Positions 44,008 to 53,378 of a DNA stretch of 64,000 nucleotides are shown here, piece after piece. The notes beneath the pieces were generated by a model, which was not told the origin of the DNA, searched no databases, and worked only from the letters and a program-made list of their open reading frames with translations. How positions within the stretch are numbered: position 1 is the first letter of the stretch; every line of letters begins with the position of its first letter. A program made the translations under genes and the position numbers. The stretch comes from CAVWCQ01 sp963753545. GTDB taxonomy: Bacteria > Chloroflexota > Anaerolineae > Aggregatilineales > Aggregatilineaceae. The stretch covers positions 992,001 through 1,056,000 of the forward strand of contig CAVWCQ010000008.1 of assembly GCA_963753545.1 (NCBI GenBank), in the 5' to 3' direction.

Positions 44008-44760
44008 TTGAGAGGAACACTATTAAACGCATTCACGGTGTTAATCGGCAGTTCGCTCGGCCTGCTGATCGGCTACCGGCTGGCGAAGCGCGTGCAGGAA
44101 TCGGTGGTCACGGGGTTGGGGCTGGTGACGCTGTTTGTGGGGTTCAGCAATGCGGGGGAAACAGGCAATATCATCATTCCGCTGCTGGCCCTGGTCAGCG
44201 GCGTGATTGTCGGGGAACTGCTGCAACTGGATGTGCGGCTGGAACGGTTCGGGGGCTGGGTGCAGACCCAGGTGGATCGGCGGTTTCCGGCGGGGGATGA
44301 GGAAAGCGAAACTGCTGCCCGCCGCGCCCGGTTTATTGAGGGATTTGTGACGACGAGCCTGCTGTTTTGTGTCGGCCCGCTGACGTTTGTCGGATCGCTG
44401 CAAGACGGCATGGGCCTGAACAGCGGCTTCGATCAGCTTGCTATCAAGAGCGTGCTGGACGGCTTTGCGGCGATAGCCTTTGCCTCCAGCCTGGGGATCG
44501 GCGTCATGTTCAGCGTGTTCACCGTGCTGACCGTGCAGGGGGGGCTGGCGCTGTTGGGCAGCATCGCCGGGCGCTTCATGACCACGCCCATGATCAACGA
44601 GATGACGGCGGTTGGCGGGCTGATGCTGATCGGATTGGCGTTGACTATGCTGGAAGTCAAAAAGGCGCGCATCGCGAATTTCCTGCCCGCGCTGATCATC
44701 GCGCCGCTGATCGTCGTGGTGGCGAAGGCGCTGGGGATCGATATTTACCCGAATATATAG
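44008..44760 (+). CDS. DUF554 family membrane protein
   Basis: 250 residues with about six helices. TTG is a likely start, with GGGGAGA upstream. GTLLNAFTVLIGSSLGLLIG and FVTTSLLFCVGPLTFVGSLQDG are characteristic of DUF554 (YdfK/YqgA type). The family has no established function, although genome contexts suggest transport. Transcribed alone. Confidence 0.88.
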   Translation: MRGTLLNAFTVLIGSSLGLLIGYRLAKRVQESVVTGLGLVTLFVGFSNAGETGNIIIPLLALVSGVIVGELLQLDVRLERFGGWVQTQVDRRFPAGDEESETAARRARFIEGFVTTSLLFCVGPLTFVGSLQDGMGLNSGFDQLAIKSVLDGFAAIAFASSLGIGVMFSVFTVLTVQGGLALLGSIAGRFMTTPMINEMTAVGGLMLIGLALTMLEVKKARIANFLPALIIAPLIVVVAKALGIDIYPNI

Positions 44761-44912
44761 CGCACATCCCTGGTGCGCTGGAATGTGTTATGCACTAACC
44801 GTTCTCCCCTCTCCAACTTGATTGGTGAGGTGTGCGGCTTATCTTTGATCCTGGGTGGTCGGGCAAACCAGCCCTATTGAACGCTGGTTCAACCCAGCGG
44901 TCCGTGCGAAAT

Positions 44913-45464
44913 TCAGACCCTTAGCGAGCCACGGAACCCCCTGACGCCATAGTAAGAGGGCGCACTGTTGTGATACACGAAGACAGTGTCGTAGCGGCGA
45001 TCAGCAAAGAGGGCACCGCCGAGTTTTCTAATATCAGAAGGTGTTTTCACCCAGCTCGATGTTTTTGTATCGAAATTTCCAAGTTTCTGCAACTCGCGAT
45101 ATTGCTCTTCCGTTAAAAGCTCAATGCCCATGGCAGCTGCCATATCAATCGCGTTATTTTCCGGTTTATGTTCTTTCCTTTCCTCCTGCCCTTTACGGTC
45201 GTAACAAACATTTCTGCGGCCTTTAGGACTTTCCGCTGAACAATCATAAAAAATGTATTCGCCCGTCTTTTGATCATGGCCAACAACATCCGGTTCACCG
45301 CCAGTGCTTTCCATTTCATGGAGTGACCACAGTTTTTCAGGATTAGCTTCCAGTTTTGCCTGTACTTTCGCCCATTCAAGACCTTTATGGCGGTTCATGT
45401 TTTTCTCAAAACGGGCTTTTAATGCTCTGAGTAGTTCTTCACGTTGTTCTGCTGACAACTCCAT
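44913..45464 (-). CDS. DUF4256 family protein
   Basis: 183 residues from ATG 45464 (MELSAEQREELLRALKARFE). The sequence WAKVQAKLEANPEKLWSLHEMESTGGEPDVV and FYDCSAESPKGRRNVCYDRKG match the DUF4256 pattern, with a Cys in each segment. The role is unknown. It is lower in G+C than its neighbours and stands alone between convergent genes, so a horizontal origin is plausible. Confidence 0.8.
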   Translation of the reverse strand: MELSAEQREELLRALKARFEKNMNRHKGLEWAKVQAKLEANPEKLWSLHEMESTGGEPDVVGHDQKTGEYIFYDCSAESPKGRRNVCYDRKGQEERKEHKPENNAIDMAAAMGIELLTEEQYRELQKLGNFDTKTSSWVKTPSDIRKLGGALFADRRYDTVFVYHNSAPSYYGVRGFRGSLRV

Positions 45465-45576
45465 ATGGGATTCCTTTCTATGCTCATAAGCATCTGCCCT
45501 TATTATAACAATTTCAGGGGGGAAAGCGGTTGGCACGCGCATGAAGTGGTGCAGTGAGCCGTGCTGGAAGGCGCAC

Positions 45577-45610
45577 AAAAACAAAACCGGGAGCGTTTGC
45601 GCTCCCGGTT
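45577..45610 (-). terminator. Rho-independent terminator of the large PD40 gene
   Basis: Minus-strand hairpin AACCGGGAGCG / CGCTCCCGGTT (11 bp, loop CAAA), followed by TTTTGTTTTTG. Nearby 45636-45685 holds a degenerate R3-like palindrome. Confidence 0.9.
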
Positions 45611-45692
45611 CTGGTTTCGATAGGAGATTGGTATCGGGCGCGGCGGCTTAGCGGCTTCGCCGCACGCAAAGCAGCGCCCCTAGCGGATAGCG

Positions 45693-48600
45693 TTACTGGC
45701 TGGCTTCTGTCGCTGCTGGCGCTGCTGCTTCTGTTACCGCAGGCGCGGGGGCCGCTGCTTCAGTTGCCGCTGGCTCTGCGGATTCGGTCACAACCGGACG
45801 CCACACCGGGTAAAATTCGTTCTTCTTGTCATCCGTGATACGGCGGACATCGCCGCCGTTGCTCTTCATCACATAAATGTCCCAGTCGCCGTCGCGATCC
45901 GAGATGAAAGCGATATGCTTACCATCGGCGGACCAGATGGGCTGCCAGTCGGTGGCATCGCTGTCGGTCAGGCGGCTGACGCCCGATCCGTCGGCGTTCA
46001 TCACATAGATATCAGCCGTCTTTTCGCGGTCAGAGACAAACGCGATCTTGCTGCCATCGGGTGACCACGACGCATCAAAGTCCTCGACGTCGTTATCGGT
46101 CAACTGGCGGACATTCGTGCCGTCAGCGTTCATGACGAAGATTTCCATGTCGGCTGATCCGAGGGCGGGGGCAGGCTCGGCGGTTGCAGCGGGCGCAGGC
46201 TGGGCTTCAGCCGTCGCAGCGGGCGCGGCTTCGGCGGTTGCCTCAGGGGCGGCTGCCGTCGCAACAGGAGCGATCTGTCCCTGTTCGGGGCGGACGCGAT
46301 CCGAGCGGAAGACAATCTGCGTGCCGTCGGGCGACCACATCGGGGAGCCGTCGAAGACGAGGTTATCGGTCAGGCGGGTGGCGGTGGGCAATCCGTCGTC
46401 CCCGGTTTCGTCCAGGTTCATGACGTAAATTTCGTTGTTGCCATCCCGATTGGATTCGAAGAGGACGTGTGTCCCGTCCGATGACCAGTTGGGCGCGCCA
46501 TCGTAAGCCGCGTTGTTGGTCAGGCGAACCAGATTATCGCGGTCCGCATCCATCCGATACAGTTCGTCGTTGCCATCGCGATCCGAGCGGAAGATGACCT
46601 GCTTGCCGTCCGGGGACCATGTTGGAGCGCTGCCGCCGCGGCCCACATCAGACAGGTTCGCCGCTTCGCCGCCGTTGGGCTGCATGGTGAAGATTTCGTT
46701 ATTGCCGTCGCGGTCCGACACAAAGGCAATCAGCGATCCACTGGGAGACCAGGTAGGCTGAACGTCAGTCGAGGCATCGTCGGTCAGACGAGAATTGCGG
46801 TTGGCAGCCGACGAAATGCTGTAGATATCCGTATTGCCGGTGCGGTTGGTCAGAAAGACGATGGACTGGCTGTCGGGACTCCAGCGCGGGGACCAATCCG
46901 TGTCGGTATTGTCGGTCAGGCGGCGCACGTTCTTGCCGCTGGCATCGATCATATACAGCTCGTCGTCGCCATCGCGATCCGATTTAAAGACCATGATCTT
47001 GCTCGTTGGGTCCCATGTAAAATCGGAGTCGTTGGCGCTGTCCTTGGTCACGCGGACCAGATGGCGCGCATCTACACCGACCTGATAAATCTCGTTGTTG
47101 CCGTCACGATCAGACAGGAAGGCAACCTTTGTGCCGTCCGGCGAAAAAGTGGGATTGGTATCGGCTCCGTCGCTCTCGGTCAGGCGGCGCAGGCGATTGG
47201 GATCGGTGAAATTCGTCTGAGAACCGGGCGCGAAGTCTGCCCCTGACAGGTCGAGCAGGTAGACTTCGGGATTGCCGTCGCGTTCAGAGATGAACGTAAT
47301 GGCGCTGCCATCGGCTGCCCACATCGGCGCGTAATCGGGAGCGGTGTTGTCGGTCAGTTTATAAACGACGCCGCTGGCGACATCCTGGGCATAAAGATTG
47401 CTGTCGCCGTCGCGCGTCGAGACAAAGACAAAGCGCGAACCGTCGTGATTCCAACTGGGGGTGCTGTCGTCTGCCTTGTTGTAGGTCAGGCGGCGCAGAT
47501 TAGAACCATCGGTGCTGATCATGAAAATATTCGGGTTGCCATCCCGATCCGAGACAAAGAGAACCGCCGGGTTATCGACATCCGGCGAAATGACCGGAGT
47601 GATATCGGATGCCGGGTTGTCGGTCAGTTGGACGACTGTGCCATCTTCGCCGCGCAGATAAACGTCGGAGTTGCCGTTGCTGTCCGAGACGTAGACCAGG
47701 CGGTTGTCATCGGGCGCAAAGGCGACCTGGCTCTCGTTGCCGGGCGTGGTGGTCAGGTCGGTTGGCGCGCCTTCGTTGGCATTTACCTTATAGATTTCCG
47801 GGTTGCCATCGCGATCCGACACATAAGCAACCTCAGTGCCATTGGCAGACCAGACCGGGAGCAAGTCAGCGCTGCCCCGGTAAGTCAGGCGGCGCAGACG
47901 TGAGCCGTCGGCGCTGGTGACGTAAATCTCTGTCCGCTTGTCTTCACGGTTGGAGAGGAAGGCGATCTGGCTGTCATCCGGCGACCATGCCGCTTTCCAG
48001 TCGTCCGCGCTGTGATTGGTCAGGCGAGTAGGGTTGCTGCCATCTGCCGCCATCGTGTAGATTTCGCGGTTGCCGTCGCGGTCGGACGTGAAGACAAGCG
48101 ACGTTCCGCTGTGCGACCACATGGGAAACTCATCGGTTGCGGCGTTGTTCGATAAATTCGTAGGATTGCTGCCGTCTGCGCCCATCACATAAATTTCCGA
48201 GTTGCCGTCACGCTGCGAGACAAACGCAATCTGCGTGCCATCGGCTGACCAGGAGGGCATCCCGTCTTCGGCATCATTTTCGGTGAGGCGCGCCACATCG
48301 CCGCTTTCCAGGGTCATCGTGTAGATTTCCCAGTTGCCGTCCCGGTTGGAGCGGAAGGCAACCTGCGTGCCATCCGGAGAAAAGGCGGGGAAATCGTCAG
48401 TGGCGGCGTTTTCGGTCAGGCGGCGAGGATCGCCCCCTGCTGCGCTGACGACGAATATTTCGCTGTTGCCGTCGCGATCCGAGACATAGGCGATCTGAGA
48501 CAAGTCGGGCGACCAGGCGGGCGCGCTGTTGTCCGGGCTGTAAAAGGTCAGGTCGCTGGCGTGTTTGCCATCCATCGCCATCAAAAAGACTTCGTATCCG

Positions 48601-48767
48601 CCGTCCTTGTCTGAAACAAATGAAATTTCTTCGCCTTCGTAACTGCCTTTTGCGGCAGGAATATCTTTGTTAAACGGGCCAACGTTGCCGACCGCCATTA
48701 CGATCAGCACCAGGATCACGGCAGCCACGATGGCTCCTCCGATCCATAACGTTCTCTGATTTGTCAT
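45693..48767 (-). CDS. Membrane-anchored TolB-like PD40 beta-propeller repeat protein
   Basis: 1024 residues from ATG 48767 (AAGGAG upstream). One N-terminal membrane helix (LWIGGAIVAAVILVLIVMAV) is followed by 20 PD40 units of about 42-46 residues, each with F/Y-V-S-D-R-D-G-N-x-E-I-Y-x-M. Near the C-terminal third a Pro/Ala-rich linker (AVTATAAPEATAEAAP-like) interrupts the repeats, and the end is another Ala/Pro-rich tail. PD40 repeats of TolB bind protein partners. This length would make about three stacked propellers on the outer face. A shorter paralogue lies upstream. Confidence 0.87.
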   Translation of the reverse strand: MTNQRTLWIGGAIVAAVILVLIVMAVGNVGPFNKDIPAAKGSYEGEEISFVSDKDGGYEVFLMAMDGKHASDLTFYSPDNSAPAWSPDLSQIAYVSDRDGNSEIFVVSAAGGDPRRLTENAATDDFPAFSPDGTQVAFRSNRDGNWEIYTMTLESGDVARLTENDAEDGMPSWSADGTQIAFVSQRDGNSEIYVMGADGSNPTNLSNNAATDEFPMWSHSGTSLVFTSDRDGNREIYTMAADGSNPTRLTNHSADDWKAAWSPDDSQIAFLSNREDKRTEIYVTSADGSRLRRLTYRGSADLLPVWSANGTEVAYVSDRDGNPEIYKVNANEGAPTDLTTTPGNESQVAFAPDDNRLVYVSDSNGNSDVYLRGEDGTVVQLTDNPASDITPVISPDVDNPAVLFVSDRDGNPNIFMISTDGSNLRRLTYNKADDSTPSWNHDGSRFVFVSTRDGDSNLYAQDVASGVVYKLTDNTAPDYAPMWAADGSAITFISERDGNPEVYLLDLSGADFAPGSQTNFTDPNRLRRLTESDGADTNPTFSPDGTKVAFLSDRDGNNEIYQVGVDARHLVRVTKDSANDSDFTWDPTSKIMVFKSDRDGDDELYMIDASGKNVRRLTDNTDTDWSPRWSPDSQSIVFLTNRTGNTDIYSISSAANRNSRLTDDASTDVQPTWSPSGSLIAFVSDRDGNNEIFTMQPNGGEAANLSDVGRGGSAPTWSPDGKQVIFRSDRDGNDELYRMDADRDNLVRLTNNAAYDGAPNWSSDGTHVLFESNRDGNNEIYVMNLDETGDDGLPTATRLTDNLVFDGSPMWSPDGTQIVFRSDRVRPEQGQIAPVATAAAPEATAEAAPAATAEAQPAPAATAEPAPALGSADMEIFVMNADGTNVRQLTDNDVEDFDASWSPDGSKIAFVSDREKTADIYVMNADGSGVSRLTDSDATDWQPIWSADGKHIAFISDRDGDWDIYVMKSNGGDVRRITDDKKNEFYPVWRPVVTESAEPAATEAAAPAPAVTEAAAPAATEASQ

Positions 48768-48935
48768 GCCAACCAATCTCCTTCGAGCACCATTCAAAAA
48801 TGCATTTCGGGCAAGTATAACCAACCTCTTGCCATCAGCAAAGGCTGTACCGCCCCGAGGATGATACGCGAAATCAGGGACTTGAGCAGTCCCTGATCAT
48901 TCCACTAATAACTAACGATTTCATCCCGTTTTGGT

Positions 48936-50079
48936 TCATTCGACTACCGGGGGAATAACGGGCCGCCAGGCTGGAACCTGCCCATCACCCAGGCGGCGCA
49001 CTTTGATTCCATCGCGGCTCATGACATAGATCTGGCGGTTGATCGGGCTGAACTGAGCCGTAAAGGCAATCGTGTCACCATCGGGCGACCAGATCGGGCT
49101 GTAGCTGCTGTTTCGTTCGTTCACGCGCAGATATTGGAAGTTTGCCCCATTTGCATCCACCGCGCTGATCGCCGCGATGCCTGTGCCTTCATAGTCCACC
49201 GCCAGCAGGATCGTTCTGCCATCGGGCGACCATGCGGCATCCCAATAGCTGGTGGGGATATCGAGCAGGCTGTGCGCGCCGCTGCCATCCGTATTGATCA
49301 ACCAGATTTGCTGAATTTTGACTTCGACCTGAGTCTGCGTCTGTTCGTCCAGCACCAATTCGGAGTGCTGCGTTTCATAGGCGATCTGCCTGCCGCTGGG
49401 TGACCAGATCGGATCGAGATACCGCGATATCGTTTTCGGTCAGACGGCGCAGGTCCGAACCGTCGCTGTTCATCACATAAATATCGTCGTTGCCCGCTTC
49501 ATCGGCGGTGAAGGCGATCTGCGTGCCGTCTGGCGACCACGAGGGGTACATGTACTGCCACGAACTGGAGCCGCCGAGCTTGGTGATCGCGGCAGTGGCG
49601 AGATCGATCACAAAGATGCTGAAGTTACGCTGGTCGCGGTTCGAGGTAAACGCGATCTGCGTGCCATCTGGCGACCAGGCGGGCTGCTCATTGACGGCTT
49701 CGCTGGGGGGCAGCAGCGGGCGTTGATCGGTCCCGTCGGCGTTCATCAGGTAGATATCCTCGATGCCGTTTTCGCGCGCGGAGATAAACACAATCTGCGT
49801 GCCATCGGGCGACCAGGCGGGCGAGTGATCCTGGTAATAGACGTCGTCTTCATTGTTAGTGAGATTGATGATGTCGCTGCCGTCGGCATTCATGGTATAA
49901 ATATCCCAGTCGCCGTCGATGTCGGACTCATAGACAAGCTGGCCATCCAGTTCTTTCCAGGGGTCCTGGTGCTCCTCGTCATAGAAGGGTCCAATGTTAG
50001 CGACTGCCATCCCGACCATAGACGCGACGAAAACTGCCGCTGCCGACACGCCGATCCAAAGCCATTTTTGACGGTTCAT
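48936..50079 (-). CDS. PD40 beta-propeller protein, shorter paralogue (one-base frameshift near 49420)
   Basis: Starts MNRQKWLWIGVSAAAVFVAS with the same N-terminal membrane anchor pattern (VGMAVANIGPF) as the 1024-residue neighbour. Five to six PD40 blades are visible up to RRLTENDIA. The frame moves +1 around 49418-49425 and resumes YLDPIWSPSGRQIAYETQ, continuing to residue ~380 with two further blades. One base is inserted or a sequence error. The pair probably arose by duplication followed by expansion of repeat number. Confidence 0.8.
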
Positions 50080-50321
50080 AACAAAGGACGTCCTTCGGTC
50101 CGCATGGTGAATGAGGGGTCAGCACAGTGGGGCAGAGTATAAATCCCCCCGCCCTCTGAGACAATAGCGGGATTTTAGCCAGAGCGAGCTATGCCAGTAT
50201 TCTTTTCTTAAAGAGCATCAATCCGGGGTGCAAAAACCGCATAACGCTGTTTTCTGAGGAGATTCTCCCGGTGTGGCTCAAACTATCCGCGACCAGCAAA
50301 GCGAAATAGGGAAGGGACATA

Positions 50322-51449
50322 ATGAGGCGCGTAATCATGGTTCTGTTCGTGATGGTTCTTATATCTGCCAGTGGGTTTTCAGCTTTCGCACAGGAAGGTG
50401 AACGCTCTCCGATCACTGCTTCAAACGCTGGGCAGGTCAAGCTGCTTCGTGAATTTGAAACGATGTCACGATCCTATATGGTCTTTTTTAGCCCGGACGG
50501 CCAGCGGCTGGCAACACTTAACGAGGACAACTCCATTTGGGTATGGGATGCAGCCTCCGGAGAAGAAGTATCTGTTTTTCAGTCTCCTGAACCGCTCTGG
50601 TATGGCGTCTTCAGCCCTGATGGTACCCTTTTAGTGACGCTGACTTCCGTTGTGACCTATGTCTGGAACGTGGAACTGTGGGACGTAGCCTCTGGCGAAC
50701 AGCTTGCCACGTTTCCGGATGTCAGAGTCTTTGCGTTCAGCCCGGAAGGCGCTTACCTGGCAGTCGTTGGTAAGACTTCGATCACAGTCCTGGATGTAAC
50801 CTCTCGTGACGAGGTGAGTCTGCAATTTAAATACCCTACGGCCTATGGTTTTGAGGTCGCTTTCAGCCCTGACGGCACACTGTTGGCCCTGGGTGGACAG
50901 GACAGAGACCTGATATCAACCGTCTTGTTGTTTGAGCTGTCAACTGGCAGGATTCTCAAAACGCTCACGGGGGCTACCGATCTGATCCTGTCACTCGCCT
51001 TCAGCCCGGATAGTACGATATTGGCCACGGGTGACGCTGATCAGACGGTCCGGCTGTGGGATGTCGCTTCGGGTACGGAACTGCCGTTCGCTCAGAAACT
51101 GCCCTTCGATATTTATGGAATCGCTTATAGCGCAGACGGGACCATGCTGGCCGCATCGGGAAACTCCCACGCCAATACTGTGCTGTGGGACGTGGCGTCT
51201 GGCAAACAAATCCACGATTTCCAGGGATACAACACCTATGGATTTGGTCCCGATGGAACCGTGATGCTGGTCGGTGATATTGACACGGTTGCGCTGTGGG
51301 ATATGGCCTCTTATACCCCGCTGCTTGAACTGAGCGGGGCCGATATCCCCGTCTTTTCGCCCGACGGCAGCCTGATTGCTTCTGGTAATCCCAGCGGCGA
51401 GGTGCGGATATGGGGCGTCCCACTGGACGGCGAGCAGCCTCTTCAATAA
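50322..51449 (+). CDS. Exported WD40 beta-propeller protein
   Basis: 375 residues. The signal peptide (MRRVIMVLFVMVLISASGFS...AFAQ) is followed by seven WD40 blades (FSPDGQRLATLNEDNSIWVWDAASGEE, ..., FSPDGSLIASGNPSGEVRIWG). AAGGGAC precedes the ATG. It forms a single seven-blade propeller, periplasmic or extracellular. No partner is visible. Confidence 0.88.
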   Translation: MRRVIMVLFVMVLISASGFSAFAQEGERSPITASNAGQVKLLREFETMSRSYMVFFSPDGQRLATLNEDNSIWVWDAASGEEVSVFQSPEPLWYGVFSPDGTLLVTLTSVVTYVWNVELWDVASGEQLATFPDVRVFAFSPEGAYLAVVGKTSITVLDVTSRDEVSLQFKYPTAYGFEVAFSPDGTLLALGGQDRDLISTVLLFELSTGRILKTLTGATDLILSLAFSPDSTILATGDADQTVRLWDVASGTELPFAQKLPFDIYGIAYSADGTMLAASGNSHANTVLWDVASGKQIHDFQGYNTYGFGPDGTVMLVGDIDTVALWDMASYTPLLELSGADIPVFSPDGSLIASGNPSGEVRIWGVPLDGEQPLQ

Positions 51450-51517
51450 CCGGATTCCGACTTGAACCTGCGGGAGACATGTTCACCGTAGTTCAATGCA
51501 AGTCGTGCAATTATCGC

Positions 51518-51541
51518 GTAGGGGCGTTGCTTGCTGCGCCC
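51518..51541 (+). repeat. Palindromic repeat R3, copy between convergent genes
   Basis: Same palindrome as at 2967 (GTAGGGGCG...GCTGCGCCC), located downstream of the WD40 gene and of the glycosyltransferase on the other strand, where it may act as a shared terminator. Confidence 0.7.
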
Positions 51542-51596
51542 AATTACATTTCATTGCATGACTTTCGTTGATCTACTTTTACGGTGAACGACTTTA

Positions 51597-52831
51597 TTAT
51601 CTCACCGCCTCGATGGTGTCGGCGGCGCGCTCGCGGCCCGCCCAGTTCCGCGAAGGAGTGGGCCAAACTCTGGACGGCTTCCTGCACAAAAGCGGTGCTG
51701 GTGATCGCTCGCACGGCGGCGGGCAAATCCCCCTGTTTGAGATTTTGGGCGGTCAGTTCCAGCCCGACTTTGGCCTGACGAGCGCGGCGCGCCTGTCCTC
51801 GCTGATCGGCGGCATGCGGCACGATGATCTGCGGGATGCCGTGTACGACGGCAGCGTGGGTCGTGCCCATCCCGCCGTGATGCAGGATCACCTTGAGGTG
51901 GGGGAAGACGTGATCAAAATCGACCCAGGCCAGAAGGCGCGTTCCGGCAGGCAGCTTTCCGTATGAGCGCGGCTTTGGCCTCCGAATCAAGCGGATTATT
52001 GCCGATCACGACCAACGGCACGATCCCATTGGCTGCCAGCGCATGCGCGCCCCAGGCGAAAAAGTCGAGATCACCCGTGAACACCGTGCCCAGCGTGACC
52101 AACCCCAGCGGCAGATCGACAGGGATTTCGGTTAGCCACGAGGGCGGATCGCCGGACGGAGCCGTGACGATCCCGCCCACAAACTGTGTTTGCGGCAGAA
52201 ACAACTCGCCCTGGTGCCAGTAGGGGCTGAAATAGCTGATATGCAGCAGCGGACTCTGCATGGACGGCGCGGCCCCGCCGCCAAAGTTGATCCCGTGCAG
52301 GCCGAAATGAGCGCAGAGCCGTTCCACCCGCGCCGCGCCATCCCGGCCCAGTTCGCGCTGGACGTACAGCAGGTGATCTTCATCGATGGGCGGTCCGGCG
52401 GGCCATCCACCGACCACCAGCGGCACGTCGAGCAGTTCCGCGAGTAGGGCGGAAGCGATCAGGAACGGGTCGGTCACGATCACGTCCGGCGGGCCGGTTC
52501 GATCCGCGAGATCGCGCATCGCTTCGACGGCGGGCAGCACGCGATCCTCTTTCATCCACGTATCCAGGGCACGGCGGTAGCGCAGCGTAATCGCTTCACG
52601 CGGGGGCAGGCTGCGCGGATCGGGCAGGGGAGGCGGGGGCCAGTTCCAGCCGCTCTCCGGCACGGCGGCAAAGGGGATTCCGGCGCGTTCGACCAGCGGG
52701 GCGATTGGCGCTTCGGATACCCACAGCACGTCATGCCCGCGTGCCTGCAAAACCTGGGCTGTTTTGATCAAGCCGCCCCAGTCCAGATGACCGGGCAGCG
52801 GCGCGGATGTAAACCAGTAGCGTGTCATCAT
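51597..52831 (-). CDS. UDP-glycosyltransferase-like GT1 enzyme (two single-base frameshifts)
   Basis: Starts MMTRYWFTSAPLPGHLDWGG (the N-terminal glycosyltransferase loop). The acceptor half runs to SEAKAALI, where the frame changes near 51950. It resumes YGKLPAGTRLLAWVDFDHVFP and then ILHHGGMGTTHAAVVHGIPQ (the UGT donor motif with HGG). A second shift near 51630 restores AADTIEAVR and a stop at 51597. Raw frames would end in Arg-rich junk. It probably transfers a sugar from a nucleotide donor to a small lipophilic acceptor (MGT-like). It is divergent from the PPOX gene. Confidence 0.8.
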
Positions 52832-52917
52832 ACCTTCATTAGAATGCTGCGCCCCTTCCCGCCGATTTGTTATAACCAATACTATACTTTGTTGCGAAAG
52901 TTGTGAGAGGCAAGCGT

Positions 52918-53338
52918 ATGCAAGTGAAATCTGATCGGATACCCGATTCCTTCAAGGACCTTCTCGAGCGCCCCGTATTCGTCACCTTAGTAACCGTGAT
53001 GCCCAACGGACAACCGCAGGCAACGCCCGTGTGGGTAGATTATGATGGCGAATTTGTGCGGGTCAATTCGGCGCGCGGGCGGCAGAAGGATCGTAATATG
53101 GAGCGCAACCCGCACGTCACGGTCCTGGCAATTGATCCCGATAACCCGTACCGCTGGATGGAGATTCGCGGCATTGTCGAGCATATCAGCGAAGAGGGCG
53201 GTCTTGATCACATCAACAAGCTGTCCAAGAAGTACCGCGGGCAACGAGGATTATTATGCCCCATACCCGCAGCGCCGGGGCAAAGAGACGCGCGTGACCT
53301 ACAAAATCCGCCCCATGAAGGTTAATACCAGCGGCTAA
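52918..53338 (+). CDS. PPOX-class F420/FMN-dependent oxidoreductase (one-base frameshift near 53240)
   Basis: Small split-barrel protein. FVTLVTVMPNGQPQATPVWVDYDGE is the strand pair of the pyridoxamine-5'-phosphate-oxidase-like F420 family, followed by RGRQKDRNMERNPHVTVL and MEIRGIVEHI. The frame runs into QRGLLCPIP, but one base less gives KYRGNEDYYAPYPQ and ends KVNTSG* as in relatives. ATG 52918 has GAGAGG upstream. It probably uses F420 to reduce or degrade small molecules. The UGT divergent from it would be a neighbour, not necessarily a partner. Confidence 0.83.
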
Positions 53339-53348
53339 ACTGGAACCG

Positions 53349-53370
53349 GGGCGGGTTTGCTGGCCCGCCC
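53349..53370. terminator. Palindrome R2, terminator between convergent genes
   Basis: GGGCGGG-TTTGCTGG-CCCGCCC followed by TTT on the plus strand. It serves both the PPOX gene (plus) and the Tat WD40 gene (minus). A truncated copy (GGGCAGCCCGCCCTTTCC) lies at 54941-54957, next to the paralogous gene's 3' end. Confidence 0.7.
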
Positions 53371-53378
53371 TTTCCGAT

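Noticed and set aside
44761..44912. tRNA gene (a GGTTCAACCC-like arm near 44890)
   Set aside because: No acceptor stem, D-arm or anticodon arm with the right spacing. It is a small hairpin next to an R4 fragment.
53213..53378. C-terminal extension of the Tat WD40 lipoprotein over the PPOX gene
   Set aside because: The paralogue shows the natural end (HYWYPN) at 53379. The extension exists only because of a one-base shift.
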